Source: Fulvia fulva (Eukaryota > Ascomycota > Dothideomycetes > Mycosphaerellales > Mycosphaerellaceae). Taken from it: a stretch of DNA of 64,000 nucleotides. Positions 32,356 to 42,999 of this stretch are shown in pieces (within the stretch, counting starts at the first letter, position 1; each line of letters opens with the position of its first letter). The notes beneath the pieces are model-generated. The model had not been told where the DNA came from. It did no database searches and was given only the letters and a program-made list of their open reading frames with translations. The translations under genes and the position numbers were made by a program. The stretch is taken from positions 1,240,001 to 1,304,000 of the forward strand of contig NC_063017.1 in the NCBI RefSeq assembly GCF_020509005.1, given 5' to 3'.

Positions 32356-33798
32356 CCATCTGTGCGATCGTCGGAAACACCACGGCCAGAGAATGGTTCA
32401 GGCCGTACACTTCCGGACTTTTCATCCCCAGCGTCGATTGATGAACTGACCAGACGGCACGAGGATCGTCTTGATACTTCGTGCTCGCCCTGTGCCGCAA
32501 TGTTCCCAGTTGGTAGCACATATGGGACTTCACCAGGCAGTCTTCCCACTCCGAGAGCGATCTCCAGACTGAACTTGTCTCGGAGGGAAGGCTACCTAAT
32601 TCAGCACTTCATCAACCAAATGGGACCTTGGCTGGATGTTTGCGATCTCTCGATACCGTTCACCCATGAGTTGCCCAGACGTGCCATGCACAAGCCAATG
32701 GTTCTTTATGCCATACTGGCTCTGACATCCCGCCATTTGGCTGTCCTAACAAGCAAGCCTGAGCCAGCTGAAGCTTCATTCTACCATGGGCAATGCCTGC
32801 GTTTGGTCATAGATCAACTATCAGGGCCCGAGTCACTGTACGACGACAATTTGTTGTCACAGTGGTATGTCTGCGTGTGTACTCAACCTCCTCGTACACA
32901 CGTGATAACCACTTGCATCCGGATGGCACTGGCCGGCTACTACGCGCCATACCTAGGTTTGCACATTCGGGAGGGCTGGGTGAAGGAGCGTGTTGGCAGG
33001 CCTTGCGCCAAGACATCTACATATCGTTGACCAGAAGTGTGGCACCGAGCTTCTGGCTTGAGCTGTTTGACCAGTCGTCAGCGTTCACGTTCCGTGACGA
33101 TGGAGCCTGCGCCAACGTGGTGGTGCTTCTCTTCGCTCAAATCTTGAGACTTACCTACAGCACTGGCGACCATGACAACAGTGGAGGATGGGCACGTTTC
33201 AGGGCAGACGTGGAAGCTTGCAATGACAGGAGACGCCGACTAATCCAACCCATCTACTACGAGGACTTTGACGTCGCCGCGAACCGACCAATCCCGGTCG
33301 TCCACATGATCAGCCCACCGCAAGGTATGTGATCCGAGCACTTATTCGCACTCGTATAGCAGAGCACTGACCCACATCAAGTCGCAGCGATGCAGTACTA
33401 CCACGCGTGCAAAATCTTCCTGCTTATGTACGCACCAGAGGCGGAATCACTTACCGGTTTCTCAGCAGCGAAGCAGCGACGTACTCTCGAGGTAAGCTCT
33501 CTCCAATAATTGTTGCTAGAACAAATCCCTAGATGTTGACTTGTACCACTAGCGCGACATCACAGTCCACTTGGTCGAAATCATCGGCCTGGCTGAGTCA
33601 AATCCTTTTGTGGAAGATGCAAATTTCACAGCCATGCATTTGCTCCGAGTTGCAGGCTACTGTATTACTAACAGCGTGCAGCGGCAACACGTGCTCAGCT
33701 ACCTGAAGCGAGTCCAGAAGACTATGGGATGGAGCACAGTGCCGACGAAGGACATGCTTGAAGAGCAGTGGAACGATCTCGATTGGCCCAATGATTGA
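32356..33798 (+). pseudogene. fungal Zn-cluster-type transcription regulator, 5'-truncated and frameshifted
   Basis: The middle and C-terminal part of a fungal-specific transcription factor is present: REGYLIQHFINQMGPWLDVC, RRAMHKPMVLYAILALTSRH, then TVVCLRVY, ALRQDIYISLTRSVAPSFWL and MQYYHACKIFLLMYAP. Two introns are well formed (33325-33381, 57 bp; 33492-33552, 61 bp) and in phase. The last exon ends LDWPND and TGA at 33796. Two defects show. There is no start or Zn(II)2Cys6 cluster: the frame begins after TGA at 32353, directly at the reductase break. A one-base-type frameshift lies near 32850-32870, between YDDNLL and TVVCLRVY. A relic of a pathway regulator is likely; target genes cannot be inferred. 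Confidence 0.75.
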
Positions 33799-33949
33799 TT
33801 TTCATGGTCAACTATCAACTACAATGTCGAAGCTCAATCGATTTGTCCGAGAGCAGGACCTCTAGGTCTATACCCAGCCTCATACGCCGAGAAAAGCATC
33901 ACGCCAGAACGCTCCCAAACGTAAACATCATCATCATCCAACCATGCCA

Positions 33950-35496
33950 TCAATTCGCCTCCACAAGAGCCTCCTTCCGGCGATGAATCTTGACCGGAAG
34001 CTCCGTCAAGTGCAGGTTCTGCCACTCGTAGCGACCAACCTCAAACTTAGGATCGGCAAACTCGAAATCGTACCTGTGAATCACACTGGCCAGTAGCACA
34101 GTCTGCTCGAGATATGCAATATTCCGCCCAATGCAGCCACGAGCACCAGCCGAAAAAGCGATGAAATAAGGCCCGAGATCTTTGCCAGCCTCGCCAAGCC
34201 ACCTCTCTGGGATGTACGATTCTGGTTCAGGGAAAATCTCTGGGTCACCGTGTGCGATGAAGGAGCTGACGTTGACTGTCCTACCACCGGAGATGTGTTG
34301 ACCACAGACTTCCTGGCCATCTGCTGGTGTTTGCCGGGTAAGGCCGTACGATACTGGTGGGAACATGCGAAGCCTTTCGTCGAGACAGGCGCGGAGGTAT
34401 GGCAGGTACTTGACCTCCTCATAAGGTGCGACTTCCTCCTCGTCGTCGAGGGTCTCGTCAATTTCTTGCTTGAGCTTCTTCATGACTTCGGGGTGCTTGA
34501 GGAGCTGGTACATGGCGTTCGCCATGGAGATGGCAGTTGTTGTGCTGCCGACATTCATCATGATGGTGATCTCAGCGACGATCTCGCCCATTCAAGAGTA
34601 TGTGGTGAGCCATTGCGGTCCTCTATCAGAGATTGGAAGAAGTCGTCAAGTTTCTCGCCGGCTTGGTAACGCTTCATGCGCTCGGCAGCGAGGTACCTTG
34701 GAATGCCGTCCCCGTCGTCGTTCAGGCTCCAGAGACGTTGGAAGTATGGCACGACCCTGGTCAGCTTTGTCATCTGCTTGTATCAGTCGTACGTGTAGCA
34801 GAAGATGGCCGTTGCTCGAGAGTTGGCGTAAAGGCATTCTCGGAGGTTGGCCTCGTATGTCGTACCATTCGGACGTGCAGCGATGCAGCGATCACTTGCG
34901 TTGTCCCAGAAGTTGAGGCGATGCGTGAGGTCAATATCAGCAATGGCGTCGAGAGTAAAGTAGTTGGTCCAAGGCCGGTAGTCAATCACAATATCCCGAC
35001 CATCATCGGAGCAGCGCTTGTCGAACTGAGCAATCATCCTCTCAACCTTGTCGGCGACCTTAAACTCCCACTCCTCAAGATTCTTAAGCGCATACGCCGA
35101 CGACAACACCTTCCGCTTGCGAGCATGTTCCTTCTTATCCACAACATCCGCCAGATGGAAATGCGAGCCCGACCGCACCACATACTGATCATCCTTGGTA
35201 CATTTCGTGCTATGGCCGTAAATATCCTTGATAGCGCGCATGTCGCTGAAAGAGAGCGTGTTGGGGCCGGTTCGGATGATGGGTTGGCCGGAGTGGTGTT
35301 TTGCGAGCATGTACTTGGACCGGAACCCGCAGTAGGAGATGAACATGTAGCGGATGTTGGTCATGCCGGCGAACCAGGTCATGTTGGGGTAGCGGCGGAG
35401 ATCTTTGGGGTCGCGGTAGTATTCGATGGTCCATTTTCCGAGGGTTAGGAGGGGGCTGAAGGTGAGGGCCACGAGGCCGAGGAGGTAGCCGTCCAT
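33950..35496 (-). pseudogene. cytochrome P450 monooxygenase with one nonsense codon and one frameshift
   Basis: Heme-thiolate monooxygenase of the ER. Start ATG 35496 with an N-terminal membrane anchor (LLGLVALTFSPLLTL). The C-helix region is HARKRKVLSSAYALKNLEEW. The I-helix is MMNVGSTTTAISMANAM, the ExxR is DERLR, the PERW motif is YIPERWLGEAG, and the heme loop is FSAGARGCIGRN. Two lesions: TGA at 34785-34783, after FCYTYD, where the same frame continues with YKQMTKLTRVVPYFQRLW (probable Trp TGG to TGA). A missing base at a CCC/GGG run near 34587-34590 shifts LEW out of frame from GEIVAEITIMM. Everything else is well preserved, so inactivation is recent. The CYP family is not assigned. Convergent with the truncated regulator. 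Confidence 0.9.
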
Positions 35497-37340
35497 TGTG
35501 AAAGCCAAGACGTGTTGACGAGACTTGCAGGCTGTGTGGCAAGAGGAGGTGTGTGATGGATCGTGAGATGGCGTGAGGACGTCTGAGCGACCTCAAAGCT
35601 ACAGTCTTCATCTTAAAGATATATTTACCTCGACTTACTACGTTTTCACATGCTGTTACCAGCAGCAGCGGCCATACTTGCCGCACACAGAGCACGGATG
35701 GGGTCTCGGACTCTCCACAGAAATTAGCAGCGACTGCAGCGCTTGCAGTCACAAAGGCGGCTCATTGCGTGCATTAGGTGGAGATGCACGAGGACGGCGT
35801 GGAGGAGGTCTTGCGCAAGCCGTACATGGCGTTGATCTGCTGGGGAATCGACCTGCGAACGAGCAGAGGAGGAAGCTTTCGGACTACTTTTCTGTTCTTG
35901 ATCAGAGCTTGATTTGGCGATTGACGGCTGTGCTGCTGTGGCTGGATCCGCTCGGAGAACTTCAACTTTTGCGGAGCGGGTTTTGAGGATAGGCACGAAC
36001 ATCGCGATGTAGGGCTGAGGGAGGGACATCTCACACGGCAGGAGTTGCTCGAGCTGTGGCATTCTGGCGAGGTACCCCGATGCTGCTTGTTGCAGTTCTG
36101 CCTTATGATGTTGATGCCTTATCGGGCGATGCTGCTCTTTGTTGGAGGTTTGAAGCTTGCCCGTGATCAGTCGAGACTTCACTCCAGGCTGCGAAGAGCA
36201 TCGTCCTGCGATATGAGTCAGTGAGTCACCATGATGTCGGGCAACACTGTCGAGAAGAGTCGAAGACCGCTTCTATCGGTGGATAACGGCCTGGTACCAA
36301 GTTCTCTTTGTGAAGCCGGCGATACACAAGCTGAGTCGCCTCTATCGACAAGATCAGTGGAGGGACAGCAGCACCTATTGTCTCTCTGAAGACGGTTCTC
36401 TGGTTCAATATCGGCAAGGTCCAAAGACTTTCGACGAGCTCAACAGAATCTGCCATGCTCGTGGAAGAGAGAATCTTTCATGAGACTGCCCATGCCTCCA
36501 GGTCGCTGTCATGAGCTTCGGATCCGCATACAAGCTGCGGACGAGCTCGGTGTCAACTGAGCACAATACATGATCAGCAGGGCGCTTAAGTGATTGCTCA
36601 TCCACCAAGCGCTCCGCCGCGTTCGCCATCGGACGAGCGGACACGCTGCCGAGAAGGTGGCAACCTTGCGACAACCAAAGCACGACACGGTCTATCCTGT
36701 GGCCTCCATCTGAGTCCGGGGGGCCGCCGGTACTTCGAATCAAGCCAAAAGCGTATCGTCTCCGATGCTCGGGATCTGCTTGGGACTCGGCTCTGACGTC
36801 CTTAGCAGCCAAAAAGCCTTGGTGTGTTGATGTTTACGCCAAGAGTGCATAGTCCAAAGCTGGAGAATCCCGATCAGATGCCACGAACGCATACGATATC
36901 AGCCTGTGCGGCCTGGTCGTGAAGAGAATGCCAGGCTTTACCGCCATCGCGGCTTGAGAAGCTAAGCCACGTCTGCGAAACTTGTGAAGCTACGGCGCTT
37001 ATCAAGCATTTCCAAGCAAGCGGACGTTGCGAGTGGACAGCAAACTTGCACAACACCGCTTGGCCATTTGCACATGCAGGAACGATATTGACAGCTCTGG
37101 AAGACGCTGCTGGAGCTCGTTCTCTACGTCTTCGATATCAACATTGCTTGCTTGGCACCAGTCCGTCACTCGACAAATGTACTATCTCCTAAATCAGACC
37201 GCGTGGATTGAAAAAAATGTGATGTTGCGCGGTGTCCATGCAATGGTGTCGCCAAGTGACGAGCTGAGCAGGCAATAGTCAACCTCGATTGCTTGTCCTA
37301 TTGTTAACGAGGTGCGAAGAGAGACAAGTTCAGCTCGAGT
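35497..37340. other. gene-poor region next to the transposon block
   Basis: About 1.8 kb of ordinary composition. Frames up to 152 codons (35724-36182, minus) overlap one another on both strands and have no recognised motif. No supported gene. Confidence 0.5.
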
Positions 37341-37508
37341 CACGTGATAGCGGTTTTGAAATCAACCAATAAGAGAGCGGCTTGGCCCTTCCCTCAGCTG
37401 AATATAGCCCGCTCACCACTGCCTTCAGCACTACTATTCTCACTACGTCGTGGCCTCCGGTCGAAAGCTCCCTACGGTACGACTAACGTTCGAACGTAGC
37501 TTCAGGAA
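37341..37508 (+). promoter_or_regulatory. promoter-like segment at the gene/transposon border
   Basis: CACGTG at 37341-37346, CCAAT at 37366-37370 and an AT-rich TGAATATAGCC near 37,400 precede an ATG at 37509. Order and spacing suit an ascomycete promoter. Function is inference. Confidence 0.35.
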
Positions 37509-37547
37509 ATGGTTCACTTGGTAAACAAGGTGGTGGGTGCGTTTTGA
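37509..37547 (+). pseudogene. possible beheaded gene start (12 codons)
   Basis: ATG GTT CAC TTG opens a 12-codon peptide, MVHLVNKVVGAF, that ends at TGA exactly where base composition turns to repeat DNA. The first ten residues recall the N-terminus of fungal aldo-keto/pyridoxal reductases. Twelve residues are too few to prove it. Confidence 0.25.
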
Positions 37548-37844
37548 TGACCTTAGGCTCTCTTATTTTAGCGTTCTTTTTAAGCGAGCCAATTAAACAC
37601 ACACCTACCACTTTTAATCCCTAAGGGTCTAAGAATAGGCCGGGCTCTAAAGCTAATCTACTACTATAACTAATAACGCGTATAAGATATTAATCTACTT
37701 AAGGGATAGAAGCAAAGTAGATACTTATATAAACCGCGCTATCGCTAAATACGACATAATCGAAAGCCCTTATTAAGGCCATTCTAACGATCTATAAAGC
37801 AGGCTACTACCCCTAGAATTAAGGGAGTTCTACCTTATTCAATT
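37548..37844. repeat. RIP-mutated repeat DNA, element not identified
   Basis: TA-rich sequence with the same decay as the following LINE, but without clear similarity to the 5' end of the inverted copy at 56.6 kb. Possibly a fragment of another element. Confidence 0.5.
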
Positions 37845-40800
37845 TAGATAGCTTAAATTTCTCTTTACCCTATTTCTTTAGCTCTAAACGCCGCGGAAGT
37901 ACCTAGCTATATTAGGTAACTCCTAGGCAATAGTCGCCTAGGCTAAACGTAGCCTCGTAAGTATTAAATTACTCGTAAGGAATACGTACCTAGCTACGCT
38001 AGGCTCTACTATACTATAAAATATAATAGAAGATACGTAGGCTACGGTACTACCGACGCCTACGGCTCTATAGGCAAAGCCCCCCTAAGACAACTAGTAG
38101 CAACTTATAGAGGACGCAAAAAGTATAGAAACTAACGATTAGCTCCTATACCGGTCTCTCTAGATAATAATTACTTAGCTACGTACGGCGCTAGTACTAT
38201 TATATTACCGAGGGTAATAAGAAATAAGAACGACGTCTTAGGTAATTAATAAGGCCACCTAGAATTAACACCCCTATAGCTAGGCATCGGTCGTAGTATT
38301 GATACTAGGCCCCCGCCTAATATATAATATAGTTACGATCCGTATTATAGTAAAGAAAGACTAGGCCGAAGTTACAAAGCTATAAAATAAGGAGCTCGTC
38401 TAGCGATTCAACTAACTAGGGGTAGTCGTAGTGAACTAATAGTCTAACGGTACTCTATAGATCTATACTAGCTCTACTACTACTAGGAGGTACCTAGAGG
38501 TATAGCTATAGTAGGTATCTAAGGTTACGGTATTAGCAAAGGTCTTAACGAAGTAATATACGATCCTAATCTACGATATACCTAAAGAGTTCGACCTAAC
38601 TAACTAAGGTCACCTACGTACTCTCTAAGAAGACAATCCGGTCACTCTTAACTCTCTAATCTAGAAGGCGACTTAGCTCTATAGGAACTAGCTAGAAGGT
38701 AAGAAGGCCTCGGTGCTAATCGTATAGCTATAAGACGTAAAAGCGGCGGATCTAGTAATAGAACAAGGCCTAATCTAGTAATATAGCCTTAAGATAGTCG
38801 AAAAGTACTCATTATCCTTTTGTGTTCTCTAATACTTCAAATACTAATAGTATAGACACCAAACCTATACGTATATAAACAAGTAGACCTACTCGAACTA
38901 TATAGGAGACTATATATCTAGGGACTATATATTGGCTACGAGGCGGTACGTAAACTGTCCGGGGTACTACCTATCGTATAGCGCGGAATGCCTATAGCGG
39001 AAACTAGTAAAAAACAAGGCAATCACAAACAGAACCGTCGCCCTAAGATTCTACGGCGACTATAAGGCTGGCCTATACTAGAACTAACTAGCGGCGGTCG
39101 GGTATAAGCGCCCTAGGGCCGAGAACGATATAAAGGATACGTAACCTAGGGCGTACGGGAGGCTACGTGCTCTACTAGTTACGGCGAGGAAATCTAATAA
39201 GGCCCGGCTCCCCTTTAGTATATAACCGATAGGCGTAGACTAGGACGCGCTAGGTAGTAGGACATAGGATATTATAGAGGAAATGATTGTCGATAATAAT
39301 AACTAGCCTCGATACGCTTAGTATTATCTAGTATAACGTTAACTATAGTAAGGATATAGTACAAAACTATTTTCTATACGAGGCGGACCCGTACGTCTAC
39401 TACGTCCTAGTAATTAAGGAGCTATAGATTAACCCGTACTATAAGAGACTAACGACCTATAAGTTACTAGGCTATACGATATGCCTACGAAGCGACGGTA
39501 GACCCCGTACCTACTTCTATATTAGTAAGGACATACTAATGTCTAACTAGGAGGTAGTATACTATATAGATAAAGAAGGCGGGGGAGATATTACCTCCCT
39601 CTACGTAGGTAGTACCTAGATATATAACATATATATATAACCGCTAGCCTCGAGGTCTACTCGCGACCTTAGGGTCTATAGATACCTAGATAGTACGCTT
39701 AAGAGACAAGGGTACTATATTGTAGTAGGAGACTTTAATATATACTACCCTTCCTAGGAAAGCCTTATATAGCCGTACCCTATAGCCGACAAAGTAATCG
39801 ACTTAATAGCGAGTAATGTAATTGTCCTTAATACCCCGAAGAACCTAGGTACCTAGAAGAGAGGGGGACTCTAAGGCACGATCGACCTCTCCTAGATCTT
39901 AGATAGCTACTACTATATAGTAACCTACTATAGGATCGAATATAAACTCAAGGCGTCGTTAGACTATATACTAGTCAGGACCTCTATTACGATATAGATA
40001 TAATATATACTAGCGAGAACCCCTAAGCTAAACTAGGGAAAGGCCTACTAGGCTAATATCTAGGTATACCTTAACGACTCCGAGAGGCTAGTCTAGATCG
40101 CGTAGTAGTAATACAATAGTAAAGACGAGATAGACGAGGTAGTCTAAGGATTTATAGACGTAATAAGAAAAGCGACCTTACTTTACGTTCCGCTTACCTA
40201 ACTAACGACATAGTCTAAACTATACTAGACGCTAAAGTATACTACGGTAGTAAGAGAAGTAAGGAGAGCCCGCCGGGTATAGACGAGTAGCTATAACGAG
40301 GAGGCCTAGAATGTATATAGAGAGGTATACTAATAGAAGAAAGCTACGTTACGGAGGGAGAAAGTAGTCGGCTAGAGAGCTATAGTAGAAGAAATCGCCG
40401 GCAAGCTAGCGAGGATGTAGAAGCTAGCGAAATAGGCCCGACAGGACCCTATATAGGGCCCCTCCTTCTCTATCCTAGCGCTATAATTGCCTAGTAGCCC
40501 GGTTAGCGACTCCGAGGCTAAGGCGCGTCTACTAGCTAGTAAGTTCTTCCCGCCCCTAGTCGAGGCTAATCTAAGCGAGATAAACAGCTCTACTCCCCTA
40601 GCCCCTAGTATCGCGGTCTAATAGAATATATCCGAGAGAGAAGTTGCCGCTATACTTAGGAAGTTACCGGCGAAGAAAGCCCCGGGGCCGGATAGGATTC
40701 TAAACAAGCTACTAAAGAAGTATAGAGATCAACTAGCCCTAGTAGTTATAGCGATCTTTAACGCCTACCTATAGACCGGATACTACCCGATAGTATTTTA

Positions 40801-42991
40801 ATAATCGACGATAGTAGTCCTACGTAAGCCGCAAAAGGAAGACTATACGTAGGTAAAGTCGTACCGCCTAATTACGCTCCTTAATACTCTTAGGAAGGCG
40901 CTTAAGAAGCTAGTTATAACGAGACTCTCCGAGGCGGTAGAGGAGTACTCCCTACTCCCGGATACCTAGATAGGTACGCGCCTATAGCGATCGACGCTAT
41001 CCGCGATAGAACTTATTACCTCTTAGGTAAAGGCTATCTAGCATAGGAATATAGACAAGGTAGTATCCTTACTTAGTCTAGATATATCGGGATAACACGG
41101 ATAAGGCGTAAGATAGGGCGTAAACGTATTAATACCTTAGAATCGAATAAGTTCTACGAAGAAGAGAAGATAATAAAGTCGCGAAGCCGCGATAAAGCAA
41201 ACGTCGAGGTCAAGGTCTAGGGTCCGGGCGCGCTAGCGCACGAGGTCACGTGACACTAAGACTAGCCTTACGAGGTGAACCTCAATACGGGAGCCTTCGA
41301 CTACGTGTTATACCCGCGGCTACTCTATATCCTAAGGTCGAAAGGACTCCCTAAGTAGCTTATTAATTTCGTACGGTCCTACCTCTAAAACCGTAGCACG
41401 TCGATCCTAGTCGGCTAGTATAGAAGCCTATTTTAAGTAGTCTATACTAGAATCCCGTAAGGCTTAACGCTAGTACCTATTCTATTCCTCTTCTTTATAG
41501 CGACGCTACTCCTAGCCCTAGAATCCTAGAACACCGCTACGAGCGGCTTCGTAGACGATACGAACATCCTAGCGTAGTCTTCCTCGACTAAGGGGAACTA
41601 TAGGCTACTAGAAGAGAAGTATAAGATCTACGAGGACTAGGCTAGGAGGTATAGGGCTCGGCTTGCCCTAGAAAAGTACAATCTAATACACTTTACGCGC
41701 CGGCTACGGTTCTATAATATATAAGCTTCTATCTAGATATAGGGGTATACGACTAACCCGGTAAATTAGCTTAGGATCCTCGGACTATAGGTAGACCCGG
41801 CGCTACGGTAGAGGAAGTACGTATAGGTAGTATTACGGAAAGCTAAACAGAATATAGCATTATACTAGAGGCTTACTACATCTATATAAGGGGCGGACTT
41901 TCCGTAGTTACGACTTCTATATATAGCTATTATACGGCTAGTCCTTACCTATAGTAGCTAAGTATAGTCCTTAGGTAAGAGGGCCTACCTATTAAAGGGA
42001 CTCGTCGCGCCGTTAGCGAAGATCTAAAACTAATGCCTAAGTAAGGTCACCGGGGTATATAAGTAGATACTAATAAGGATACTTAAGTACGAGACCGCTA
42101 TACCGCCGATCGACCTATACATCTAGGGACTACGGACCTCCTACTTAGGCAAGTCGGTATAGTACCTAGTAGAGAAGGTCATCGCTAGTATAGTCGTAAG
42201 GGCCCGCGAATTAGTACTAGCGTATAAGGGTATTCGACCCGGAAACGAGCCGAACTACCGGGTAAGGGACGAATAGCTAGTAATATAATAGGAGGGTAAG
42301 AAATCGTTTATAGAGTAACTATAGAAAGAGAGGTAGAACAACTAGGTTATAGGGTATAGTAGACGCCCTTAGCTAGCGGGACAACCTAAGGAATAGTTAG
42401 CTATAAAATCCGCGGTTAAGTACCCCCTAAAGCTAATCTACTACCGCCTTACGAGGGTATAGAGTAGGATAGCAACCTACTACAAAGCGAATATATCGGC
42501 CTCTAGGGGTACCTATTATAGAGGAAGGTTCTAGAATATACGAATACTAGCTATCTCTATGGCTATTACTCCTAGAATATACGGTACGTACTCCTCGTCT
42601 ATCCGAGGTAGTCGCTAGGAAGGGGGGAGTAGATAGTAAAGGCGAGGAACCGGACGAATAGGGCACTTCTTAATAATATTAAGGACTTACGGCGTATTAC
42701 GAACTAGATACTAGAGAAGGGCTAGCTAGAATAGTATCGCCTAGTAGGAGTAGTCTAGGAAGAGAGGACACGGCGTAGCGTAACGAGACCGGCTAGGAGC
42801 GGGGGCTAACGGGATAGTGATATAGACTACGTACGTTTAGAGGGAAAGCTAATCTAGATAAGGAGAAGTCGGGGGCGGGAAGGGTTTTTACCTATTCGGG
42901 TTTCCCTTTATATATAACAATAGATATGTACTTATATAGGCCGAATAGGGTCCTAGAATAGGGGAAAAACAAATCTATCTATCTATCTATA
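37845..42991 (+). mobile_element. Tad-like non-LTR retrotransposon (LINE), RIP-inactivated, copy A
   Basis: Translations keep the order of a Tad-type LINE despite many TAG/TAA stops. An ORF1 zinc-knuckle relic (NCPGYYLSYSAEC, near 38.95 kb) comes first. Then an endonuclease with YNVNYSKD (near 39.34 kb) and the catalytic GDFN in VVGDFNIYYPS (near 39.73 kb). A reverse transcriptase with KAPGPDRILNKLLKKY (near 40.68 kb) follows, then GFVDDTNILA (near 41.55 kb). The element ends in an AAATCTATCTATCTAT tail (42971-42991). Most stops sit where Gln or Trp is expected, as CpA-to-TpA mutation predicts. It is about 5.1 kb including a 195-bp insertion. The 5' end is approximate. Confidence 0.85.
41093..41287. 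mobile_element. 195-bp insertion with 5-bp target duplication, probable solo LTR
   Basis: It interrupts the reverse transcriptase of LINE copy A between ISG and AFDY. CGGGA flanks it on both sides (41088-41092 and 41288-41292). The inverted LINE copy has the uninterrupted site (TCCCG at 53405-53409). The insert begins TAACACGG and ends CTCAATA, which would be TG...CA before CpA-to-TpA decay, as expected of a small solo LTR. Length and 5-bp duplication are seen; LTR identity is inference. Confidence 0.7.
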
Positions 42992-42999
42992 TCCTAAGG

